64,000 nucleotides of DNA, taken from the NCBI GenBank assembly GCA_035495315.1, contig DATJGF010000063.1, positions 47,829 to 111,828 of the forward strand, in the 5' to 3' direction. The notes below the pieces were generated by a model. The model was not told where the DNA came from and made no database searches. It worked only from the letters and a program-made list of their open reading frames with translations. Positions 43,106 to 51,210 of the stretch are shown here, piece after piece; within the stretch, counting starts at the first letter, position 1, and each line of letters starts with the position of its first letter. The stretch is from DATJGF01 sp035495315. Lineage in GTDB: Bacteria > Verrucomicrobiota > Verrucomicrobiia > Limisphaerales > UBA8199. A program made the translations under genes and the position numbers.

Positions 43106-45415
43106 ATGATCGCCCGCGTTACGCTCGAACTGGCCTTGCGCAGGGAGTTTGATTACCTCATCCCGCCCGAACTCAGCGGGCAAATCGACGTCGGCAGCCG
43201 GGTCCAGGTGCCGCTGGGCGCAAGAAAAGTGCTAGGCTGCGTCACCGCCCTGGCCGAAGAGTCGGCTCATGCGAGACTCAAACCGATCCTCAAGGTCATC
43301 GGTGCCCAAACGCTTGTCACTCCCAAAGTGCTGAGGCTGGCCCGCTGGATCGGCGAGTATTACTGTTGCGCGCCGGAGGTTGCGCTGAAGTCAGTTCTCC
43401 CTGACGCCGTTCGCCAGGAGCAAGCCGGCTGGCGTGAACAACTCTACGTGCGAGCGCTCCCTTTTTCGGGTGAGCTGCCAAAACTCGCCAAGCGACAAAA
43501 AGAGATTTGGCACATCATCGAGGAGCGGCGCGAGATGCCTTTGCAGGAGTTGATTGAGTTGGCAGAAACTACGGCAGCGACTATCCGGCGCTTGGAGGAC
43601 AAAGGTTTGGTGGCGATCTCGCAACAGATCTCTGAGCGCGACCCATACGCGCGTGAGCATATTCTGCCAACCCAACCTCTGCCGCTCAACCCGGCGCAGG
43701 CCAAAGGGCTGGCGGAGATCGTCGCTGCGATGGACGGCAAGACAAATCCGAAGGCCGAAATCCGAGGGCCGAAGCAAGGCCGCGATTCGAAGGCCGGTGA
43801 CGGCGCCCGGCAGGATTCTCCCGCTCCTGCCGAGAGGGCCTCAGTATTTCTTCTCCACGGCGTCACGGGCAGTGGGAAAACTGAGGTTTATCTGCAGGCC
43901 ATCGCTCATGCTTTGGAGCAGGGCAAAGGAGCCATTGTGCTGGTCCCTGAAATCTCGCTTACCCCGCAAACCGTCGAACGCTTCAAGGCACGATTCAGTT
44001 CCGGCAAACTCCAGACCTTAGTTGCCGTGCTGCACAGCCACTTGTCGACTGGTGAACGCCACGACGAATGGCACAAAATCCGTCAGGGGCGCGCCCGAAT
44101 TGTAATTGGCGCACGGTCGGCGATTTTCGCTCCGGTCGATCCATTGGGACTCATCATCGTCGATGAGGAGCACGAGCATACGTATAAACAGGAGGAATCG
44201 CCCCGTTATCATGCGCGCGATGTTGCGATCATGCGCGGACAGATGGAAGGAGCGACGGTAGTGCTCGGTTCGGCGACCCCCTCGATGGAAAGCTTCTATA
44301 ATTGCACGCGTGGGAAGTTCAAGTTGCTGCAAATGCTGGAACGCGTCGACGACCAGAAAATGCCGGTGGTGCGCATCGTCGACCTCCGTCAATCCTTGCG
44401 GCACGGCAAAACCGTTCCCATCTTTTCGCCACAACTCAAAGAGGCTATCACGCAACGGCTCGAGCGGCGTGAGCAAACAATTCTCTTCCTGAATCGCCGT
44501 GGTTATTCCACCTCCTTACAGTGCCCGCTTTGTGGTTACGTTGCCGGCTGTCCGAATTGCAGCATCTCGTTGACCTACCACCGGCAGGAGCAGAAGCTTC
44601 GTTGCCATATCTGTGGCCACACCGAGCCCGTCCCCGGAGTTTGCCCGAACGAGAAGTGCCGAAACCCGCAAATCCGGTATTCCGGTTTGGGAACTCAAAA
44701 AGTCGAAGAGACACTCAACAAATTATTTCCTGAGGCACGAACCGTCCGCATGGACTCAGACGCCCTGAAGCGAAAGGAGGATTATCGGCGGATCCTGGGC
44801 GATTTCCGCGCGGGCAAGATCGATATTTTGCTGGGCACCCAGATGATTGCCAAAGGCCTGCATTTTCCCAATGTCACGCTCGTGGGGATTATCTATGCCG
44901 ATTTGGCGTTGCATCAGCCGGATTTTCGCGCCTCTGAACGAACCTTCCAGTTGTTGACCCAGGTTGCGGGCCGCGCCGGCCGCGGAGACATTGAGGGGGA
45001 AGTCTTTGTGCAAGCTTTCACCCCGTTTCACCCCGCCATTCAATTTGCCCGCCGCCATGATTTCACCGGCTTTTATGACCAGGAACTGGAGTTTCGGGAG
45101 CACTTGAAATATCCACCATTCAGCCGGGTCGCGTTGCTCACACTCAAGGGGCGCAACGAGGAAAAGGTCGCCTTTTGCGCCGAGCATCTGAAACGCGACC
45201 TCGAGGCTTCGTTAAAAGATTCCAAGGATCTGATCCTAGCCGGTCCCGCCCCCGCTCCGCTGCTGCGCGCGGAAACCTTTTATCGATATCAGATCATGCT
45301 GCGGGTCCAACGCATGAGTGGGGTGAGCAAGAAACTTGCACAACTCATGGAATCGCTCGCGCTGCCGGAAGATGTGTCATTGGCGGTAGATGTGGACCCG
45401 GTGGATTTGGGGTGA
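43106..45415 (+). CDS. priA: Primosomal protein N' (replication restart helicase PriA)
   Basis: 769 residues. Loads the replisome at repaired forks. Order: 3'-DNA-binding domain (about 1-105, YLIPPELSGQIDVGSRVQVPLG in part), winged helix (about 125-190), helicase lobe 1 with Walker A VTGSGKTEV and VDEEHEHTYKQ, a zinc-binding insertion, lobe 2 (GTQMIAKGLHFPNVTLVG, QVAGRAGRG) and the C-terminal domain. The zinc region has CPLCGYVAGCPNC and LRCHICGH in normal CxxC spacing, but the last pair reads CPNEKC, with four residues between. Residues 214-230 (NPKAEIRGPKQGRDSKA) are an extra linker encoded by a heptad array (43745-43793) in frame, just before Walker A. Confidence 0.95.
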   Translation: MIARVTLELALRREFDYLIPPELSGQIDVGSRVQVPLGARKVLGCVTALAEESAHARLKPILKVIGAQTLVTPKVLRLARWIGEYYCCAPEVALKSVLPDAVRQEQAGWREQLYVRALPFSGELPKLAKRQKEIWHIIEERREMPLQELIELAETTAATIRRLEDKGLVAISQQISERDPYAREHILPTQPLPLNPAQAKGLAEIVAAMDGKTNPKAEIRGPKQGRDSKAGDGARQDSPAPAERASVFLLHGVTGSGKTEVYLQAIAHALEQGKGAIVLVPEISLTPQTVERFKARFSSGKLQTLVAVLHSHLSTGERHDEWHKIRQGRARIVIGARSAIFAPVDPLGLIIVDEEHEHTYKQEESPRYHARDVAIMRGQMEGATVVLGSATPSMESFYNCTRGKFKLLQMLERVDDQKMPVVRIVDLRQSLRHGKTVPIFSPQLKEAITQRLERREQTILFLNRRGYSTSLQCPLCGYVAGCPNCSISLTYHRQEQKLRCHICGHTEPVPGVCPNEKCRNPQIRYSGLGTQKVEETLNKLFPEARTVRMDSDALKRKEDYRRILGDFRAGKIDILLGTQMIAKGLHFPNVTLVGIIYADLALHQPDFRASERTFQLLTQVAGRAGRGDIEGEVFVQAFTPFHPAIQFARRHDFTGFYDQELEFREHLKYPPFSRVALLTLKGRNEEKVAFCAEHLKRDLEASLKDSKDLILAGPAPAPLLRAETFYRYQIMLRVQRMSGVSKKLAQLMESLALPEDVSLAVDVDPVDLG
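43745..43793. repeat. Heptad array inside priA, 7 units in frame
   Basis: AATCCGA, AGGCCGA, AATCCGA, GGGCCGA, AGCAAGG, CCGCGAT, TCGAAGG. Total 49 nt; the reading frame of priA continues through it. Same unit types as intergenic arrays at 3396 and 14726. It encodes a Lys/Arg/Gly-rich linker. Confidence 0.8.
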
Positions 45416-45420
45416 GATAC

Positions 45421-45512
45421 GTGATGCGTGATGCGTGAAACGTAAAACGTAAAGCGTAACAAGCCAAACAACACGAGTACGTTTTACGTTTCACTTCTTA
45501 CGCATTACGTTT
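45421..45512. repeat. Palindromic pair of heptad arrays between convergent genes
   Basis: Left: GTGATGC twice, GTGAAAC, GTAAAAC, GTAAAGC (45421-45455). Right (45478-45512): TACGTTT twice, CACTTCT, TACGCAT, TACGTTT, the complement of the left run. A 22-nt loop separates the arms. The right arm covers the last codons and stop of the SCO gene. A long hairpin could end transcription of both priA and the SCO gene. Confidence 0.8.
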
Positions 45513-46401
45513 TCCCTCCCGCTTTCACCATCTCCGAGGCTAATTCGTCCGCAGTCCAGGTGTTGCCCTCGAAGACCTTTTGGACGCGGCCGGTCGCGTC
45601 GATGACGACCGTTCGCAGATTGTGACTGATGCTCCCGTTTTGGTCCTGCCAAAAGGCCAAGCCGAACTGCTCGCCGATGGCTGTAATGTCGACGAGATCC
45701 CCGGTTGCAAACGTCCAATGCTTGGGGTCGTAATGATGCGATTGGGCGTAAACTTTGAGCACTTCGGGTTTATCAAACTCGGGATCAAAGGAAATGGTCA
45801 GCAGGTGCCAATTAGTCCCGGCCTGCGTCAGTTCGAGTAATTTCTTTTGCACCTCCTCGAAATGATTCGCCACCAGCGGGCAAAAGGTCGGGTATGGACA
45901 GCGCGTGAACAGGAACGTGATGGCCAGCGCCCGGCCTTTGAATTGCGAGGTATGAATCTCCTCCCCGAACTGGTTCACCAGCCGATAGTCGGGTAATAAA
46001 TCACCTCCCTGTAGCGGGTCGACGTTGCGCGCCAGGCGAACCGGTCCCGCCGTGGGCAACGTGTTTGTCGCTTCGCCGAGCTTTTGGATGTGATCGATCC
46101 ATCCCTCGGTATCAGTAACCAACAGTCGAAACGAGACGCGTTGCCCGGGTTCAAGTTCCGCTAGTGCGTTGGTGTCCTTTACATCAAAAGGCATCGTCAT
46201 TGCCGGCATGTAACCCGGAATTTCCTCATGCTTAATTTCGACGGCTTTCTCCCGCGGCTTGACCGCTACAACCAGGCCTTTGACCTGGAAAACCTGCTGG
46301 GTCGAAGCCCTGTTGTCCGTTGTTGGGGATTCCGGCCTCTTTTCGCACGAGACCGTCAACCCCAAGGCGACCAAGAGGAGCAATGCAAACAAACGCACCA
46401 T
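45505..46401 (-). CDS. CusF-SCO fusion: copper chaperone/thiol-redox lipoprotein
   Basis: 298 residues. N-terminal signal ending in LTVSC (possible lipid-modified Cys19). Domain 1 (about 35-110) is a CusF/PF11604-like copper-binding fold: VKGLVVAVKPREKAVEIKHEEIPGYMPAMTMPFDV in part. Domain 2 (about 125-298) is SCO1/SenC, normally used for CuA assembly in cytochrome oxidase: QFGEEIHTSQFKGRALAITFLFTRCP, ISFDPEFDKPEVLKVYA, and the conserved His in SISHNLRTVVID. The thiol motif is CPYPTFC, five residues between the two Cys instead of the common three. Periplasmic, probably membrane-tethered. Transcribed toward priA; the stop lies in the heptad palindrome. Confidence 0.9.
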   Translation of the reverse strand: MVRLFALLLLVALGLTVSCEKRPESPTTDNRASTQQVFQVKGLVVAVKPREKAVEIKHEEIPGYMPAMTMPFDVKDTNALAELEPGQRVSFRLLVTDTEGWIDHIQKLGEATNTLPTAGPVRLARNVDPLQGGDLLPDYRLVNQFGEEIHTSQFKGRALAITFLFTRCPYPTFCPLVANHFEEVQKKLLELTQAGTNWHLLTISFDPEFDKPEVLKVYAQSHHYDPKHWTFATGDLVDITAIGEQFGLAFWQDQNGSISHNLRTVVIDATGRVQKVFEGNTWTADELASEMVKAGGKT

Positions 46402-46525
46402 AAGTGACTAAAGTGCCAGCGCAGCAAGTTTTGGCAAGGCCGGCTCGCCACGTTCTAATGACGGGCTGCGGGTCCAGTCCCGGGTTTCCCCCGGGGGCAA
46501 TTTCGGCAAAATCCCCTAAGCGACG

Positions 46526-46544
46526 AACCGGAGTTGCTCCGGTT
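46526..46544. repeat. Perfect small hairpin upstream of the 46601 gene
   Basis: AACCGGAG-TTG-CTCCGGTT, an 8-bp stem with a 3-base loop in the 199-bp gap between divergent genes. Could be an operator or a REP-like unit. Confidence 0.5.
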
Positions 46545-46600
46545 GTTCCCCAATTAGATCTGTGAGATGAAAGGACAGCAACTGCAGCAAACATAAAGTT

Positions 46601-47119
46601 ATGAAGACAATGAAAACGTTAATCGGGCTATCAATGATGATGGCGTTCACTTCCCCCCTCCTGGCTGGCGGCGGCGGCGGCACGACCACGGGAGCTTTTA
46701 ATTTCACCTACAACGTGGGCTCGGTGCTTACTTACCACGCTTATGGCTTGGTCTGCCAAGTCGGCGCGGTCAGTCCTCGACCTTCGGGCACTGTCGTGCT
46801 AGGCAACTGGTGGGTTAAAGACCTCGGTCCCGTAAGTGGCTCAAAGACAATCAGCTGCCCTAAGCCCGTTGTGCCGAAAGGTACCACCTCCAGCGTGCTG
46901 GGCGTCCTTTTCTTTGCCAGCTACAAAGACATTGGTGGTCAACCCTTCACTCACCCTGTGGTTGACGTTCAGATCTATAATTCCAAATGGTACAACGGCA
47001 ATGCCAGCATCGTGGTCATAGAGCCAGATAACTCTAGCCTTACGCTTTACTTTGCGGCGCCCTTCAGCCCCTTCGCGTGGGATCTCAGTCCGTATGTGTG
47101 GGATTCGCCGCCCCTGTGA
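46601..47119 (+). CDS. Small secreted protein, uncharacterised
   Basis: 172 residues. Signal peptide MKTLIGLSMMMAFTSPLLAG, then a Gly run and a strand-rich domain with several Trp/Tyr and two Cys (LVCQVGAV and ISCPKPVV): FNFTYNVGSVLTYHAYGLVC, VVLGNWWVKDLG, VLGVLFFASYKDIGG, VVDVQIYNSKWYNGNASIVVI, LTLYFAAPFSPFAW. Looks like an all-beta extracellular domain. I do not recognise the family. Two ATGs nine bases apart both give a good signal peptide. Convergent with the dehydrogenase gene. Confidence 0.6.
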   Translation: MKTMKTLIGLSMMMAFTSPLLAGGGGGTTTGAFNFTYNVGSVLTYHAYGLVCQVGAVSPRPSGTVVLGNWWVKDLGPVSGSKTISCPKPVVPKGTTSSVLGVLFFASYKDIGGQPFTHPVVDVQIYNSKWYNGNASIVVIEPDNSSLTLYFAAPFSPFAWDLSPYVWDSPPL

Positions 47120-47184
47120 GACGGCTTGAAATGATCGAGAAAACCACAAACTGTTTGCTGAAGATTTAATGAATGACTGCCCCT

Positions 47185-47201
47185 AGCGCTTAGAGAGCGC
47201 T
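47185..47201. terminator. Small stem-loop after the secreted-protein gene
   Basis: AGCGCT-TAGAG-AGCGCT, 66 nt after the stop. Short stem without a T-run; one of two hairpins between convergent genes. Confidence 0.4.
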
Positions 47202-47213
47202 AAAGCAAAAGGC

Positions 47214-47244
47214 CACGGCAACTGCAGAGATGACAGCTGCCGTG
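47214..47244. terminator. Stem-loop between convergent genes (bidirectional terminator)
   Basis: CACGGCAACTG and CAGCTGCCGTG form an 11-bp stem with one mismatch around a short loop, just before the gdhA stop. Best candidate to stop both the 46601 gene and gdhA. Confidence 0.55.
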
Positions 47245-47253
47245 ACTTTGCAG

Positions 47254-48510
47254 TTAAGGAAACAAACCGCGGATTTTCTTTGCCTCCTGCACCCGCTTAA
47301 TACCTAGACTGAGAGCCGCCATACGCATCGGGATTTTTTGTTTGCGACTAAGACCCACGATCTGGGTATATGCCGTTTCCAGAATGCGGAAGAGTTTATC
47401 CACAACCTCGGTTTCGCTCCAAAAAAAGCTTTGGAGATCCTGCACCCACTCGAAATAGGAGACGATGACCCCACCCGCATTACAAAGCACGTCGGGCAAG
47501 ACAAAAATCTCGTCTCGCTGCTTGAGGATGGCGTCAGCCTCTGGCGTGGTCGGGCCGTTGGCCGCCTCGGCTAAAATTCGGCATGTGATCTTCCCAGCGT
47601 TGACCTCCGTAATCTGGCGCTCTAATGCGGCTGGGACCAGGATATCCACCGGCAGTACCAGCAACTGATCGTTTGCGATCGGTTCGCCTTCCGGGAATCC
47701 GGCGACCGTTTTGTTTTTAGCGAGGTGCTTTTCCAGATCCCAAAGATTTAACCCATTCGAGTTGTAAACACCGCCGAACGCATCGGTGACGCCCAGAATT
47801 TTAACCCCATAGCGCGCAAGAGAAAGGGCGGCTATGGAACCGACGTTTCCGAATCCTTGCACCGCCCCCGTCGTCTTGCTGATATCCAATCCGATCGTAT
47901 CGGTGGCGCGGTTGACCAGGTATCCCACGCCGCGGCCGGTCGCCTCGCGGCGTCCGAGCGACCCTCCCAATCCAACTGGTTTGCCGGTGACAATGCTAGG
48001 TACCGAGTACCCCATATGCATCGAATAGGTGTCCATCATCCAGGCCATGACTTGTTCGTTCGTGCCCAAATCCGGCGCCATCACATCTACGTGTGGGCTG
48101 ATAAAAGGGATCATCTCCTGCGTGTAGCGCCGTGTCAGCCGCTCCAGTTCGTCTTTCGACATCTTTCCCGGGTCGCAAGCAATACCCCCCTTGGCGCCGC
48201 CGTAAGGCAACCCGGTCAGGGCGCATTTCCAACTCATCCACATCGCCAGCGCCGCAACTTCCCCCAGCGTCACGTCCGGGTGATAGCGCAAACCGCCTTT
48301 GGTGGGCCCGAGCGTCAGATGATGCTGCACGCGGTAGCCGGTCAGGACCTGCGTCGAGCTGTCGTCCCGGTGAATCGGCAGCGCAACAGTCAGCGAACGT
48401 TTCGGATATTTCAGCCGATCCCGGTCCGACTCCGGGATCTGCAGGTAGTCGGCCACCAGGTCAAACTGCTGGCAGGCCATCCGGAAGATGGGGTGATCAT
48501 AGATTTCCAT
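47254..48510 (-). CDS. gdhA: Glutamate dehydrogenase (Glu/Leu/Phe/Val dehydrogenase family)
   Basis: 418 residues. Links 2-oxoglutarate and ammonium with glutamate using NAD(P)H. Substrate domain: HHLTLGPTKGGLRYHPDVTLGEVAALAMWMSWK in part, PYGGAKGGIACDP (the catalytic Lys), DVMAPDLGTNEQVMAWMMDTY. Nucleotide domain: VQGFGNVGSIAALSLARYG and ILAEAANGPTTPEAD, then LPDVLCNAGGVIVSYFEWVQD. The length and the GxGNVG loop match hexameric single-domain enzymes of about 420 residues; cofactor preference is not certain. ATG at 48510. Supplies the 2-oxoglutarate/glutamate balance also served by the korAB enzyme. Confidence 0.93.
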   Translation of the reverse strand: MEIYDHPIFRMACQQFDLVADYLQIPESDRDRLKYPKRSLTVALPIHRDDSSTQVLTGYRVQHHLTLGPTKGGLRYHPDVTLGEVAALAMWMSWKCALTGLPYGGAKGGIACDPGKMSKDELERLTRRYTQEMIPFISPHVDVMAPDLGTNEQVMAWMMDTYSMHMGYSVPSIVTGKPVGLGGSLGRREATGRGVGYLVNRATDTIGLDISKTTGAVQGFGNVGSIAALSLARYGVKILGVTDAFGGVYNSNGLNLWDLEKHLAKNKTVAGFPEGEPIANDQLLVLPVDILVPAALERQITEVNAGKITCRILAEAANGPTTPEADAILKQRDEIFVLPDVLCNAGGVIVSYFEWVQDLQSFFWSETEVVDKLFRILETAYTQIVGLSRKQKIPMRMAALSLGIKRVQEAKKIRGLFP

Positions 48511-49065
48511 GCGCGAAGTATAAGGGAGGAGAACGATTTTTGAATTTTAATGTGCCATGCGGTTTCCTGATGGGGCCGTTTCGCTATCCATGGCACGCTT
48601 TTTATCACCGACAAGTGTGTCAATGACTATGACCGGCGCATACGACTTATCTTGTCTTCCTTATATCAATCGACGCAAAGCTTTTTGAAAACTTATTCCT
48701 CGACACAAATCTCCACTGCGGGGTCTACTATTAAAGAGGCTAAAAAAATCAAGCAAGTCTCTGTTCGCGTTTGCTTTTATTCGTTACCCCGAACGTCGAA
48801 ATGCGACCTGCGTCGCTAATGGTTGAAGCCGAGAATGGGAACGGCACCAGGTGCTGATCTTGAGAGGCTTGAGGCCATTGCGAACTCAGCTTTGATTTAA
48901 TTGATGGACTGAACTTTTTTTCGATTAACAGTGCCGTTTCCAGGAGTGCTACAAGGACAGACAGTGCTTTCTAAGTTCTGAACCGCCCCGGACGTGAAGG
49001 AGCGGATGAAGGGTTTGGCCGAAAAAGAGCGCAGGAACTTATGAGACGTAATGAAAGGGAATCAT
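48511..49065. other. 555-bp intergenic region, no gene seen
   Basis: No supported reading frame. It separates leftward gdhA from rightward omp. A patch at about 48786-48803 (ACCCCGAACGTCGAAA) repeats a segment of the heptad array at 54051, so part of this gap is repeat-derived. Confidence 0.5.
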
Positions 49066-49788
49066 ATGAGGAACAAAGTTCTTCTCAAAAGTTCCAGGTT
49101 TGTGTGCCGAAGAAAAACGATCACCGCATCCCTGCAGTTAGTGGCGTTGGGGGCCATATTTTTGGTTCAAACCACGAATGCCGCGGAAGATTTTGCCCGG
49201 TGGACCGGCCGCTTTGACATGGGCGGCACCATCCCGCAGGATGCCAATTTGACCGAATTTGGAGGTCCTACCAGCGGGGAGAAACTGAAACTCTCACCGG
49301 GCTTTCAGTTCGATATTTCGGGTGGATACCGGCTGACACCGTGGCTCGAATTGGGTCCGGAACTTGGGTTCACTTTTAATTCGGTCGATGCGGTTGGCCA
49401 CTGGTCCTACCCCGACAGCATGCTGGGACAGATCCTGATGATGGCCAACGTGCGTCTGGAGTATCCAAACCGCGGGCGTCTGGCACCGTTTATCGGCGCC
49501 GGGATCGGGGGTGTCGCCAGTTATCTGTCCTTCGGAAACCATTCCGGGTCTTACTATTATTACTCTGAACCCGATGGGTCAGGTTCGGATTTCTCCCTTG
49601 GCTTTCAGGCGTTTGCCGGGTTGCGATACCGCGTGGCCGATAAATGGAATCTCGGTCTGCAATACCGTTATCTCTTTACGGACCGCCAGCACTGGGACGT
49701 CGACTGGTGGTATGGGGGCAGCTTCGGGATCAGCGTCGATTCCATTCAAATCCACTCCTTCTGTTTGGTGTTCTCCGGTGAGTTCTAG
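49066..49788 (+). CDS. Outer-membrane beta-barrel protein
   Basis: 240 residues from the ATG at 49066, which has AAAGGGA five bases upstream; an ATG at 49051 is less likely. Signal peptide (TASLQLVALGAIFLVQTTNA) with a basic start. The rest alternates aromatic and polar residues in strands as in an 8-stranded OmpA/OprF-like barrel: FQFDISGGYRLTPWLELGPELGFTF (in part), VRLEYPNRGRLAPFIGAGIGGVASYLSF, FSLGFQAFAGLRYRVADKWNLGLQYRYLF, and a C-terminal FCLVFSGEF ending in Phe, as barrel proteins do. Likely in the outer membrane; role unknown. The stop is followed directly by a heptad array. Confidence 0.8.
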   Translation: MRNKVLLKSSRFVCRRKTITASLQLVALGAIFLVQTTNAAEDFARWTGRFDMGGTIPQDANLTEFGGPTSGEKLKLSPGFQFDISGGYRLTPWLELGPELGFTFNSVDAVGHWSYPDSMLGQILMMANVRLEYPNRGRLAPFIGAGIGGVASYLSFGNHSGSYYYYSEPDGSGSDFSLGFQAFAGLRYRVADKWNLGLQYRYLFTDRQHWDVDWWYGGSFGISVDSIQIHSFCLVFSGEF

Positions 49789-49789
49789 G

Positions 49790-49824
49790 CCCAACGGTCC
49801 AACGTCCAATGTCCGACCACGAAC
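49790..49824. repeat. Heptad array (GTCCAAC type), 5 exact units
   Basis: CCCAACG, GTCCAAC, GTCCAAT, GTCCGAC, CACGAAC. Starts 2 nt after the stop of the barrel gene. Confidence 0.7.
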
Positions 49825-49944
49825 AACAACACTCACTTCAGTATGCTTTCTTGCTCTTTCTGGACTAAGCACGAAACCCTGCCAGAGACGGGAACGGGGC
49901 GGGCCATCCCTGGCTGCAGCAACCACGTCGCCCCATAAAGACCT

Positions 49945-51168
49945 ATGAAGACACAATTAATAGACCGATCGGAAAGTAAATCTTTCACAATCACAACACA
50001 TTCCCGACACCGCGCGGGCGGTTGGGCACGACGCACCGCCTTGCTCTTGCTAATCTCGGTTGTAGCCGGTTGCGCGATCAGCGGCCTGGCTGGCACCCTG
50101 GACGTTGGAGGGAAGAAGAACTTCAAGGTTTATCAGGCAAACGCCTACGTGGGTGGGCTCATCGAGGCACCCTTGCTGTTGGATCCGAGTGATCCCAATT
50201 ATGCTCAAGAGCTGCTCCAGACCGTGACCGAGGTTTTCCAGCAAATACTAGCCGCTAGTCCGCCCGCCCGCATGGCTGCGCTGGCCGAGGAAATCGTCGC
50301 CCAAGGGCCAGATGTCGCGGGCTTGGAGGAAATCTATACAATTGCAGCGGCTCCTGACGTTGGGGGGACGCCTGGCGATTTCGAGGTTCTTGATGATTAC
50401 CTGCAGTTGCTAACAAATGCGCTGGCGGCGAAAGGTGCCCATTATGCTGTGGCGGTCGTCGCGACTGAAAGTGATATTGCGATGCCGATGATCGGCAGCC
50501 TGCAGCCTTTCACGCTGGCCTGGGGCAGGATTATCGATCATGAGGTAATCCTCGTTCGAACCGATCTGCCGCCCGGCTACTTGCAGGTGTCCAATCCACA
50601 GACCGGACGATTCTCCATCTATCCGCAGATTCCGCTCGGGGGCCAAACCATACACCTCTACCGCGGCTGGTGTTCAGTCGACGTGTTGGCTCGCGGCGAG
50701 CGCTTCCGTCTTATTTGCACTCACCCGCACGATGAGTCCATCCCTGAGATCCAGGCAGCGGAGGTCATGGAGCTGCTGGCGGGTGTGGCCAATCTCAGTA
50801 TGCCCGTCATGATCATCGGTGATCTGAATTCCGACCCGCTCAATCGCAATGGGACCGATAGTTATCCCGATTTCGCCGCCGCTGGTTTCCAGGACACGTG
50901 GGTGACGCTGCACCCGGATGATTCCGCCGGAGGTCTGACTTGGGGCCATGAGGCGACCCTGTCGGATCCGACCGTACCGTTTGTCTATCGGCTGGACTAT
51001 GTTTTCTACCGGGGAAACCAGTTCACGCCCACAGCCCTGGAAATTCTTGACCCCAGGATCAATGTCACCACGCCCCCGCTTTGGGCATCCGACCATGCGG
51101 CCATCACCGCGACTTTCCTCCTTGGGAATCCAAAGTCACTCAAAGGAACTCCTATTCAGTCGCACTAA
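49945..51168 (+). CDS. Secreted endonuclease/exonuclease/phosphatase (EEP) family protein
   Basis: 407 residues. A basic start and hydrophobic segment TALLLLISVVAGCAISGLAG with a possible lipobox at VAGC. The EEP fold follows: KNFKVYQANAYVGG, QGPDVAGLEEIYTI (metal-binding Glu), RLICTHPHDESIPEIQAAEVMELL, IIGDLNSDPLN (catalytic Asp and Asn), YRLDYVFYRG and ASDHAAITATFLL (final His). Family members cleave phosphodiester or phosphate-ester bonds in nucleic acids, inositol phosphates or sphingolipids. Exported or lipid-anchored in the envelope. Possibly co-transcribed with the DUF4410 gene 42 bp downstream. Confidence 0.85.
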   Translation: MKTQLIDRSESKSFTITTHSRHRAGGWARRTALLLLISVVAGCAISGLAGTLDVGGKKNFKVYQANAYVGGLIEAPLLLDPSDPNYAQELLQTVTEVFQQILAASPPARMAALAEEIVAQGPDVAGLEEIYTIAAAPDVGGTPGDFEVLDDYLQLLTNALAAKGAHYAVAVVATESDIAMPMIGSLQPFTLAWGRIIDHEVILVRTDLPPGYLQVSNPQTGRFSIYPQIPLGGQTIHLYRGWCSVDVLARGERFRLICTHPHDESIPEIQAAEVMELLAGVANLSMPVMIIGDLNSDPLNRNGTDSYPDFAAAGFQDTWVTLHPDDSAGGLTWGHEATLSDPTVPFVYRLDYVFYRGNQFTPTALEILDPRINVTTPPLWASDHAAITATFLLGNPKSLKGTPIQSH

Positions 51169-51210
51169 TTGTAACGCAACGGCATTCCGTCATGCGAAAG
51201 GAGTTACATT

